Of a stretch of 20,852 nucleotides of DNA, positions 1 to 6,668 are shown piece by piece. The stretch is taken from contig JBJXFB010000191.1 in the NCBI GenBank assembly GCA_046155895.1, positions 1 to 20,852 on the forward strand, read 5' to 3'. How positions within the stretch are numbered: position 1 is the stretch's first letter; each line of letters opens with the position of its first letter. Below the pieces are notes generated by a model. It was not told the origin of the DNA. It searched no databases and worked only from the letters and a program-made list of their open reading frames with translations. The position numbers and the translations under genes were made by a program. This DNA comes from DASYPQ01 sp046155895. GTDB lineage: Bacteria > Planctomycetota > UBA1135 > GCA-002686595.

Positions 1-38
1 GCGAGCCGGGCCTAAGCGCGCGCTTCGACTCGGCTCGC
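1..38. repeat. Nested inverted repeat at the window edge
   Basis: An 8-bp perfect inverted repeat (GCGAGCCG at 1-8, CGGCTCGC at 31-38) encloses a 12-bp palindrome (AAGCGCGCGCTT at 14-25), so the segment can fold into one long GC-rich hairpin. It lies beyond the 3' end of the MamK gene and may extend past the left edge. It has no T-run next to it on either strand, so a classic intrinsic terminator is not shown. It could be a transcription barrier between convergent genes or part of a repeat family. Confidence 0.4.
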
Positions 39-43
39 GGTGC

Positions 44-70
44 GAAAAAACGAACCTGGTTCAGTATTTT
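44..70 (-). terminator. Possible weak intrinsic terminator after the MamK gene
   Basis: Read on the minus strand, a short inverted repeat (GAACCAGGTTC, plus-strand 52-62) starts about 11 bases after the MamK stop codon and is followed by G and then six Ts (plus-strand A-run 45-50). The stem is only 4 bp with a 3-nt loop, but flanking A/T bases can extend it. The position and T-run fit a terminator. The weak stem leaves this uncertain. Confidence 0.4.
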
Positions 71-73
71 CCG

Positions 74-1162
74 CTACTTCAACTTCTCCCAATACTCCTC
101 CGGCATGTCGTGCGCGATCTTCAGCGCCCCGTTCGCGCCGCCGTAGACCGGCTCCTCGATCCGGATGACCTTGCCCTCGCCGAGGCGATTGCGCATCTCC
201 TTCTCGATCGCGAGGTCGAGGCCCTTGATCTGGCTGCCGCCGCCCGCGAGGAGCACGCGGTTCTTCAAGCGATGCTGGAACTCCGGGTCGAAGGTCGAGA
301 TCAGCTGGCCCAGGCCCTCGACGATCGGCCCGATGATCTTCTTGCACGACTCCTTGACGGGCTCCGTGACGTCGAACGTCGTGGGCTTGCCCTGGACCGG
401 CAATTCGACCGTGATCTTCCCGCCGTCGTCCATGACGCTCGAGTGCTTCTCCTTGATCGACTTGACCATCTCCTTCGTGAACTGCGCGCCGGGGCAGGCC
501 TGCTTCAAGGCCTTCATGATCTCGTCGTCGACGAAGTCGCCCGCGAACGTGTTGGTGATCTGGTCGGAGTCTTCCGGCATCGTGCCGTGCATCCGGCACA
601 AGTCGGTCGTGCCCGCCCCGATGTCGATCACGAGGACGTCGTCGAGCATGTCGAGGCCGTAGGCGACGCTGAAGGGCTCGCTGCAGAGCATCACCGAGTC
701 CACCGACTCCCGGGCGGCGTTCAGGATCGCCTCCTTGTTCTTGATCGAGGCCTGCGCGGGCGCCCCGATCACGGCGTAGACCAGCTCGTCCTTGCGGGGC
801 TGCGCGCGGCGGATGATCTCGCCAATGAGGTCGCGCGCCGCCTTGAGGTTCGCCTCGCCCTGCGCCGTGTCGACGGCATTGATCACGCCATGGGCCAGGG
901 GCCGCAGGAGGTTCAGCGACAGCCGGTGGTTGATCGCGTCGTCGCCGAAGAGCACGTCCTTCTTCAGGAGCTTCTTGCTGACGACGTCTTTCGGGTAGCC
1001 GACGTAGCTCGCGATCGATTCGCGCACGCCGTTGCTGGCCGAGACCGAGGTCCGCGACGTGCCGAGGTCGATCCCGAGGTACAGGACGCCGTGATCCTTC
1101 CTGGGTGCCTCTTCCTCCCCTCGCTGGCCCTTCGGATCCGAACCCGGACTGCTCTTCGTCAT
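74..1162 (-). CDS. mamK: MamK-family actin-like ATPase (filament-forming cytoskeletal protein)
   Basis: A 362-aa bacterial actin. MamK proteins bind ATP and polymerise into cytoplasmic filaments; in magnetotactic bacteria these align magnetosomes, but homologues also occur in bacteria without magnetosomes. The nucleotide-binding motifs are all visible: phosphate-1 LGIDLGTSRT at 29-38, phosphate-2 VIDIGAGTTDLC at 178-189, and the adenosine motif LLAGGGSQIKGL at 304-315. E162 (SEPFSVAYG) and D180 align, from memory, with the ATPase residues E143 and D161 of Magnetospirillum MamK. Family-typical stretches include VGYPKDV near 54-60 and a C-terminal PEEYWEKL like the PPQYW ending of MamK. The N-terminus has a charged extension of about 25 residues. 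The gene follows the GGDEF-like gene on the same strand after 179 bp, so it may have its own promoter. No other mam gene is in the window. The family call is secure; a magnetosome role is not implied. Confidence 0.9.
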   Translation of the reverse strand: MTKSSPGSDPKGQRGEEEAPRKDHGVLYLGIDLGTSRTSVSASNGVRESIASYVGYPKDVVSKKLLKKDVLFGDDAINHRLSLNLLRPLAHGVINAVDTAQGEANLKAARDLIGEIIRRAQPRKDELVYAVIGAPAQASIKNKEAILNAARESVDSVMLCSEPFSVAYGLDMLDDVLVIDIGAGTTDLCRMHGTMPEDSDQITNTFAGDFVDDEIMKALKQACPGAQFTKEMVKSIKEKHSSVMDDGGKITVELPVQGKPTTFDVTEPVKESCKKIIGPIVEGLGQLISTFDPEFQHRLKNRVLLAGGGSQIKGLDLAIEKEMRNRLGEGKVIRIEEPVYGGANGALKIAHDMPEEYWEKLK

Positions 1163-1248
1163 GGCACTCTACCTTCTCGTCTTTCGCTGCGCGGCGTGGG
1201 CCGACGGCCTTCCCCGATCCTGTTTTCCCCAGGCGTCCCGCCGGGAAT

Positions 1249-1324
1249 CCCCCCGCCCGGGGGCGCGAACGGGGCCGAACATCCTAGCGTCCGGCGGTCG
1301 CCCAGCCAGGGCTCGCGCGCGAGC
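1249..1324. repeat. GC-rich inverted repeats between the GGDEF-like and MamK genes
   Basis: The 179-bp gap (1163-1341) holds two dyads: CCCCC/GGGGG around a 4-nt loop (1250-1263) and a perfect 14-bp palindrome GCTCGCGCGCGAGC (1311-1324). The second lies 17 bases past the stop of the GGDEF-like gene on the minus strand. No T-run follows either. They could attenuate read-through into the MamK gene or be a dimer-binding site, but GC-rich DNA produces such dyads by chance. Confidence 0.3.
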
Positions 1325-1341
1325 GCAAGGGTGCACTCGCG

Positions 1342-2412
1342 CTACGGCGCGGGGTTCCCCCGCTTCTGGACCTTCATGTTGGCCAGGAAGATCTCCTTCA
1401 TCATCTCGATCTTGAGCTCGCGCTGGCTCGCGTCGTCCGCCAGGCCCTGCACGCCGCGGTACACGGACGAGATACCCAGGTCGATCCCCTTCATCTTCGC
1501 GACGCGCTGCAGCTCCTCCTCCGTGATCCCGAGCGTGTTCGTGAGCTTCGCGATCCGCCGCTCGAGGACGTCGATGCGCCGGCGCGCCGATCCGAGATCC
1601 TCTTCACTGTGCGGCCCGTTCGAATCGCGCAGGCTCTGGATCGCCCGGACGATCGTGTCGAGGTCGAGGTTCTTGAACTCCTCGGTGCCGAAACCGGTGG
1701 TCGAGAGGAGCTCGCGCACGCGGTCCTCCTTCGACTTCGGGCTGACCGGGACCGCGCTCGGGCCGGCCTCGGCGCGGGCTCCCGGGGCACGCGTCTCCGG
1801 GTCGCGTCCTTCCCGGGCGGGCGTCGCGCCGACCAGGGCCTCCTCGCGCGCCCGCCGCGTCGCGTCCTGCCTCTTGCGCTGCTCGAGGAGCTGGTAGAGC
1901 TCCGTCTCGACGAATCGGTCGCCCCCCGCGGCGTGCGCGACCAGGAGCCCCTCCTCGGCGACGCGGACGAGCGTCTCGAAGGACAGGCTGCCTGGATGCT
2001 GGTTGTGCGCGACGCCGATCGAGAGGCTGACCCCGAGCGTCCGTCCGTCCCGTTCGAACCGCAGCTTGCGCGCGCCACCCAGGACGCGCCGCGCGAGCAC
2101 GGCCGCGACTTGCGGAGGCGTCTGGGGAAAGATCGCGAGCAGGCGCTCGTCCGCGAGCCACCCCACGAGGTCGCTGTCGCGCAGGTTCGAGCGCAGGACC
2201 CCCTGCACGCCCCGCAGGATCTCCGTCTTCGATTCCCGGCCGTACAGGTCCTGGAGCTGCGAAAGCCGGTCGATCGCGATCAGCATGCAGACGATCGGGA
2301 ACTTGTGCCGCTGGGCTCGCTCGAACTCGACGCGCATCTGCCCCTCGATCTCGCGCGGGGAGAACAGGCCCCCGGATGGGGACTGGGCTCGAGTGCTGGG
2401 GAACTCCTGCAT
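1342..2412 (-). CDS. Degenerate GGDEF-domain protein with C-terminal coiled coil
   Basis: A 356-aa soluble protein. Residues about 25-172 have the GGDEF fold: a region resembling DhFK..N..G with D48 (AIDRLSQLQDLYG), the helix before the active site, and the SLSIGVA strand at 129-135. The active-site loop reads WLADERL (85-91) instead of GGDEF, and the usual N and K of the substrate pocket are Q, so cyclase activity is unlikely. The RxxD inhibitory-site motif is kept as RDSD (78-81), which in inactive relatives such as PopA binds c-di-GMP. Residues 175-235 are a low-complexity linker. Residues 235-350 are helical, with a probable coiled coil at 275-310 (RRRIDVLERRIAKL). Its place just upstream of the MamK gene suggests a filament-associated or regulatory partner, which is inference. 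No clear Shine-Dalgarno precedes the ATG. Confidence 0.75.
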   Translation of the reverse strand: MQEFPSTRAQSPSGGLFSPREIEGQMRVEFERAQRHKFPIVCMLIAIDRLSQLQDLYGRESKTEILRGVQGVLRSNLRDSDLVGWLADERLLAIFPQTPPQVAAVLARRVLGGARKLRFERDGRTLGVSLSIGVAHNQHPGSLSFETLVRVAEEGLLVAHAAGGDRFVETELYQLLEQRKRQDATRRAREEALVGATPAREGRDPETRAPGARAEAGPSAVPVSPKSKEDRVRELLSTTGFGTEEFKNLDLDTIVRAIQSLRDSNGPHSEEDLGSARRRIDVLERRIAKLTNTLGITEEELQRVAKMKGIDLGISSVYRGVQGLADDASQRELKIEMMKEIFLANMKVQKRGNPAP

Positions 2413-2571
2413 GAGGAAGGCAGACGCGGAGCGAGGGAGGAAGGTTCCTTCACGCCCGAGGGGGCGATGGATGTCCGTCCCACCCCAACCGGGGCGAGAG
2501 GCGCTGTCAACGGGTGAGATGGGATCGTGGTAAGGAATGGTGCGGCGCGACTTCGAGGCCTTCCGGCGCGA

Positions 2572-3126
2572 TCAACGCACCGCTCCCGCGCGTTCGGGCG
2601 GCCACACGCGCAAGTCGACGCGCCCGCGCAAAAGGCGCCTGTGGACCTGTCCGAACTCCCGGCTGTCGGCCGAGTGCTCCCGGTTGTCGCCCAGGACGAA
2701 GAAGTGGTCGGGGGCGACGACCTGGTCCAGGGTCGTGCTCCGGTCCGGCTCGATCACGTAGGGCTCATGCATGACTTCCCCGTTAACCTGGACGACGCCG
2801 CCGTCGATGCGGACGCGGTCCCCCGGCACGGCGATCACACGCTTGATGTAGTCGAGGTGCTCGTCGACCGGGCAGCGCAGGACGGCCACGTCGCCGCGCC
2901 GGACTTCCCCGAGGACGTAGGAGAGGTGGTCGACCAGGATGCGGTCTCCGTCCTCGATCCCGGGCGTCATCGAGCTGCCGCGCACGACCGAGACGTGGAA
3001 AAGCAGCGCGTAGGAGATCGCGAGCAGGCCGAGGATCTGGATCCCCGATCCGATCGACCGGATCACGCGGCCGAGGAGCGCAGCGGGAGTCGAGCGGGGA
3101 TTCGGAGGCGGCGACCAGGGAGACAT
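2572..3126 (-). CDS. lepB: Signal peptidase I (S26 family)
   Basis: A 184-aa membrane-bound leader peptidase that removes signal peptides from Sec- and Tat-exported proteins on the outer face of the inner membrane. One transmembrane segment (about 29-48) is followed by the box B motif GSSMTP with nucleophile S52, the box D motif YIKRVIAVPGD with general base K95, and the box E motif VLGDNREHSADSR (144-156). The length is typical of short single-anchor type I enzymes. I chose the ATG at 3126 because it leaves a short N-terminal tail before the membrane segment and clears the divergent gene at 3224; the frame stays open further upstream but that would run into that gene. Several exported lipoproteins in the window are plausible general secretome neighbours, though lipoproteins themselves are cut by signal peptidase II. 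Confidence 0.93.
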   Translation of the reverse strand: MSPWSPPPNPRSTPAALLGRVIRSIGSGIQILGLLAISYALLFHVSVVRGSSMTPGIEDGDRILVDHLSYVLGEVRRGDVAVLRCPVDEHLDYIKRVIAVPGDRVRIDGGVVQVNGEVMHEPYVIEPDRSTTLDQVVAPDHFFVLGDNREHSADSREFGQVHRRLLRGRVDLRVWPPERAGAVR

Positions 3127-3223
3127 CGCGATCTCGCTTATCGATCGCGCGACACCGCAGAATTGAGCCGAGCGCCCGCGGCTCCCTTTCTTCACCGACG
3201 CTCGACGGCTAGGCTCTGCGACG

Positions 3224-4534
3224 ATGCCCCCGGAGCGTGAAGCGAAGACCTTTCCGACCCGCCGCGCGCTCCTCGGGACCGGGTCGGGGATCCTCGCGGC
3301 CGCGGCGCTCCCCGGCTGCTCGAGCCCGCCCCCGACGCACGAGAGCGGGCACGACGAGGAGATCGAGGACGGCCTGCGCGACCTGACCGACCGGCGCGGG
3401 GACGTCGAGCCGATCTCCGCGGAGGAGCGCGCGGCGCGGCGCCGCCGCCTCGGCCGCATCCTCGCCGACCGGGGTCTCGACGCGTTCCTCCTCGAGGGCG
3501 GAGCGACGATGCGCTACCTCGCGGGCTTCTCCTGGGGGCGCTCGGAGCGCTTCTTCGGCCTGGTCGTGCTGGCCGACGGCTCGCACTTCTGGATCTCGCC
3601 GGCCTTCGAAGAGAGCCGCGCGCGCCTCTCGATCGACGAGGCGGGAGGCGACATCGTCACGTGGCAGGAGGACGAGTACTTCGCGCGCCCGCTCGCGGCG
3701 GCTCTCTCCGATCGGCGCGTCGAGCGCCTCGCGATCGAGCCCTCGCTGCGGCAGGGATTCGCGGTGCGACTCGCGGCGCAGGCCGGAGCTCCACGGATCG
3801 ACGGCGCCGCCGGCGCGGACGTCCTCGCCGCCTCGCGCGCCCGCAAGGACGCGCACGAGCTCGCGATCCTCCGCCGGGCCAACGAGCTGACCCAGCTCGC
3901 GATCCAGGCCGCCGCGCGCTGCCTCGTCCCCGGCATGAGCGGGCGCGAGGTCGCGTCGATCGTCGACCGGGCGCACCGCAAGCTCGGCTTCACGAGCCCC
4001 TGGAACCTCTCGCTGATCGGGCCGGCCGCGGCGCTCCCCCACGGGGATCCCGACGCGCGGCCGCTCGCACGCGGAGACGTGGTGCTCGTCGACGCGGGCG
4101 GCGACTTCCACGGCTACCAGAGCGACGAGACGCGCACCTGGGTTTTCGACGGGAATCCGACCGTCGCGGTCGAGCGCGCGTGGAACGCGGTCCGCTCCGC
4201 GCAGATGGCCGCCTTCGAGGCGATCGCGCCCGGGAAGACGTGCGGGGACATCGACCGCGCGGCGCGCGCGACGATCGTCGAGCTCGGATTCCGCGCCGGC
4301 TACGACGACTTCACGCACCGGCTCGGGCACGGCATCGGCATGGAGGGCCACGAGGATCCCTATTTCGACGGCGGAAGCACCGTGGTGCTCGAACCCGGCA
4401 TGACGCTCTCGAACGAGCCCGGCCTCTACTTCCCCGGCCGCTTCGGCCTGCGCATCGAGGACATCGTCGCGATCACCACGGACGGCGCCGACCACTTCGG
4501 AACGTGGCAGCGCGGACCGTCCTCCCCCGAATGA
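3224..4534 (+). CDS. Exported M24-family (Xaa-Pro type) metallopeptidase lipoprotein
   Basis: A 436-aa peptidase related to Xaa-Pro dipeptidase/aminopeptidase P, which cut next to proline in peptides. The N-terminus has a Tat-like motif TRRALLG (12-18), a hydrophobic stretch and a lipobox LPGC ending at C32, so it is predicted to be a folded, metal-loaded lipoprotein exported by Tat. Residues about 65-200 are a creatinase-like N-domain, and 210-430 the pita-bread catalytic domain. All five metal ligands are visible: D290 (VLVDAGG), D301 (SDETRTW), H369 (RLGHGIGMEGHEDPY), E398 (LSNEPG) and E412 (RIED). Its TGA overlaps the ATG of the ABC permease (ATGA), implying translational coupling with the exporter operon. 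Exact substrate cannot be read from sequence. Confidence 0.9.
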   Translation: MPPEREAKTFPTRRALLGTGSGILAAAALPGCSSPPPTHESGHDEEIEDGLRDLTDRRGDVEPISAEERAARRRRLGRILADRGLDAFLLEGGATMRYLAGFSWGRSERFFGLVVLADGSHFWISPAFEESRARLSIDEAGGDIVTWQEDEYFARPLAAALSDRRVERLAIEPSLRQGFAVRLAAQAGAPRIDGAAGADVLAASRARKDAHELAILRRANELTQLAIQAAARCLVPGMSGREVASIVDRAHRKLGFTSPWNLSLIGPAAALPHGDPDARPLARGDVVLVDAGGDFHGYQSDETRTWVFDGNPTVAVERAWNAVRSAQMAAFEAIAPGKTCGDIDRAARATIVELGFRAGYDDFTHRLGHGIGMEGHEDPYFDGGSTVVLEPGMTLSNEPGLYFPGRFGLRIEDIVAITTDGADHFGTWQRGPSSPE

Positions 4535-5883
4535 GCGGCCGAGGGGGACCCTTTTCCGCGCTCGCGTTCGTCACGGCGACGCTCCAGGTGAGCTGGAAGG
4601 AGCTCAAGACGAGCTTCCGGGACCGACAGACGACGCTGTACACGCTCGTGCTCCCGATCGTGCTCTATCCGACGCTCTTCTGGAGCATGATCCAGGTCTC
4701 GCTCTTCCTCGAGGGCCGCAGCGAAGTCACGGCGGTCGCGATCGGCATCGCCGCGCCGGACGAAGCGCTCCTGCCGCAGGGGCTCGGCGAAGGCCTGGAG
4801 AGGGCGCCGGGCGAGGAACCCGACGAGGACCTGAATCGCGTCGACGCGCTCCCGGCTCGCGCTCCGCTCGACGAGGAAGTCGCGCGCGACTGGGTCCAGG
4901 GACGAGCCGAGGCCGGCGGGGAAGGCGAGGACGAGCTCCCCGACGCCGTCGTCTACGTCCACGAGGACGCCGAGGGCCGCCGCGACGGCCTGCGCATCTT
5001 CTACGACAGCACCCGGACGGACTCGCGCATCGCGCTCGGACGCGCCCAGCGGCGCATCCCCGCCTTCGCCTCGGAGCTGCGCGCCCGGGCGGCGAAGGAA
5101 GCCGATCCCGAGGGCGGCTCGCTCGAGCCCTTCCTGCGCGAATCCGCGCGCAACATCGCGCCGCAGCCGGCGATCGGCGCCTACCTCCTCTCGAGCATCC
5201 TGCCGATCCTCTTCGTCCTCATGACGGTCATGGGGGCCTTCTTCCCGGCGGTCGACCTGACTTGCGGCGAGCGCGAGCGCAAGACGGCGGAGACCACGCT
5301 GCTCCTCCCCGTCCCGCGCTCGGCCGTGCACCTGGGGAAGATCCTCGCGGTCTCCGTCGCGGCGCTGATCGCCACGGGACTGAACCTGGCGGCGGTCGCG
5401 CTCTCCGTGGAGCACATCCTGCGCATGCTCCCGGCCGCGTCGAAGATCGAGGTCCAGCTCCCCGTGGGCGCGATGCTGCGGGCCGCGCCGCTCCTCCTGC
5501 TCTTCGGCTTCTTCGTGAGCTCGGTCCTCACGGGCATCTCCTCGCTCGCACGCACCTTCAAGGAAGGCCAGGCCCTCCTCGGCCCCGTCCAGGTCCTGTT
5601 CGTGCTCCCCGGTCTCGTCGGATCGCTGCCGGGCGTGACGCTCACTCCTTTCCTCGCGAGCATCCCCGTCGTCAACGTCGTGCTCTGTTTCCGCAACCTC
5701 CTGCGCGGCGAAATGGGGATGCTGGAGTATGCCGTGGCGGCCGTCTCGCTGGCGGCGCTCTCGGTCGCCGCGATCGGCATGTCCCTGTGGATGCTCTCGC
5801 GCGAATCCCTGCACCTCGGGGGAACGGGATCGACCTGGTCGAACTTGCGCGGACTCCTGCACTCCCCGAAGGGATCGGAATGA
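4531..5883 (+). CDS. ABC-2 type transporter permease (NatB-like)
   Basis: A 450-aa integral membrane subunit of a NatAB-type ABC exporter. A first membrane segment near 36-58 is followed by a large extracytoplasmic loop (about 65-210), then five or so membrane segments near 217-240, 270-293, 316-338, 349-370 and 397-423. This layout is usual for ABC-2/NatB permeases. The motif around GERERKTAETTLLLPV between the second and third segments matches the conserved GEREKGTxExLLxxP element of the family. The external loop carries an unusually acidic stretch (about 85-140). The gene overlaps both neighbours by 4 bases, so it is translated with the ATPase and the second permease. NatAB homologues export Na+ or peptides; the substrate here is unknown. 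Confidence 0.88.
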   Translation: MSGRGGPFSALAFVTATLQVSWKELKTSFRDRQTTLYTLVLPIVLYPTLFWSMIQVSLFLEGRSEVTAVAIGIAAPDEALLPQGLGEGLERAPGEEPDEDLNRVDALPARAPLDEEVARDWVQGRAEAGGEGEDELPDAVVYVHEDAEGRRDGLRIFYDSTRTDSRIALGRAQRRIPAFASELRARAAKEADPEGGSLEPFLRESARNIAPQPAIGAYLLSSILPILFVLMTVMGAFFPAVDLTCGERERKTAETTLLLPVPRSAVHLGKILAVSVAALIATGLNLAAVALSVEHILRMLPAASKIEVQLPVGAMLRAAPLLLLFGFFVSSVLTGISSLARTFKEGQALLGPVQVLFVLPGLVGSLPGVTLTPFLASIPVVNVVLCFRNLLRGEMGMLEYAVAAVSLAALSVAAIGMSLWMLSRESLHLGGTGSTWSNLRGLLHSPKGSE

Positions 5884-6668
5884 GCGCCAGCCACGCTCCG
5901 CACGGACGGCTCGCGATCGAGGCCCTGGGCCTGCGGAAGATCTACGTCGATCCGCGGCGCGGACGGGTCGAGGCGCTGGGCGGTCTCGACCTCGACTGCC
6001 GTGCGGGCGAGGTCTACGGCCTGCTCGGACCCAACGGGGCGGGGAAGACGACCACGCTGCGCGTGCTCGCGACGCTGCTGGCTCCCACATCCGGAACGGC
6101 CCGCGTCGACGGCATCGACGTCGCGGCGGATCCGCTCGAGGTCCGGCGCAGGATCGGGTTCCTCTCCGGCACGACCGGCCTCTACCCGCGCCTCACGCCG
6201 CGCGAGACGCTGACCTACTTCGGCAAGCTGCACGGCATCGAGGCTCGCGAGCTGAAGGAGAAGGTCGAGGCCCTGCTGGACCGCTTCGGGATGCGCGAGT
6301 ACGCGGAAGCGCGCTGCGAAGGACTCTCCACGGGCCAGCGCCAGAAGGTCTCGATCGCGCGCGCGGTGCTCCACGATCCGCCGGTCCTGATCCTCGACGA
6401 GCCGACGACGGGGCTCGACGTGCTCGCGAGCTCGGCGATGATCGAGTTCATCGACTCGCGACGCGCGGCCGGGACGTGCATCCTCTTCAGCACGCACGTG
6501 CTCTCCGAGGCCGAGAGGCTCTGCGACCGGATCGGCGTGATCTTCCAGGGGAGGCTGCTCGCCGCGGGCACGCTGGCCGAGCTCTCGGCGCGCACCGGGA
6601 AGAAGTGGCTGTCCGACATCTTCCTGGAGCTCGTCCGCCAGGCGAGCGTCGCGCCCGATGTCCGCTAG
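5880..6668 (+). CDS. ABC transporter ATP-binding protein (NatA-like)
   Basis: A 262-aa cytoplasmic ATPase that powers the flanking ABC-2 permeases. Motifs in order: Walker A GPNGAGKT (50-57), ABC signature LSTGQ (149-153), Walker B ILDEP with catalytic E174, D-loop GLD (178-180) and switch H206 (STHVLSEAE). The sequence resembles NatA/CcmA-type ATPases of exporters. Its ATG overlaps the previous stop (ATGA), and the next gene begins 11 bases before its own stop, so all subunits are translationally coupled. This is the only ATPase in the operon, suggesting a heterodimeric pair of permeases served by an ATPase homodimer. Confidence 0.95.
   Translation: MSASHAPHGRLAIEALGLRKIYVDPRRGRVEALGGLDLDCRAGEVYGLLGPNGAGKTTTLRVLATLLAPTSGTARVDGIDVAADPLEVRRRIGFLSGTTGLYPRLTPRETLTYFGKLHGIEARELKEKVEALLDRFGMREYAEARCEGLSTGQRQKVSIARAVLHDPPVLILDEPTTGLDVLASSAMIEFIDSRRAAGTCILFSTHVLSEAERLCDRIGVIFQGRLLAAGTLAELSARTGKKWLSDIFLELVRQASVAPDVR

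Noticed and set aside
74..1162. Possible start of a magnetosome gene island because of the MamK family call.
   Set aside because: No other mam gene is visible in the window, and MamK relatives are common in bacteria without magnetosomes.
110..1897. A 595-codon plus-strand frame opposite the MamK and GGDEF-like genes.
   Set aside because: Low-complexity Arg/Asp/Leu composition with no motif; it is antisense to two genes with clear family features.
1342..2412. Active diguanylate cyclase.
   Set aside because: The GGDEF signature and several substrate-site residues are absent, so synthesis of c-di-GMP is not supported.
3209..6090. Long minus-strand frames opposite the M24 peptidase and first permease.
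   Set aside because: They are Arg/Glu-rich shadows of the plus-strand genes, which carry complete metal-ligand and transporter motifs.
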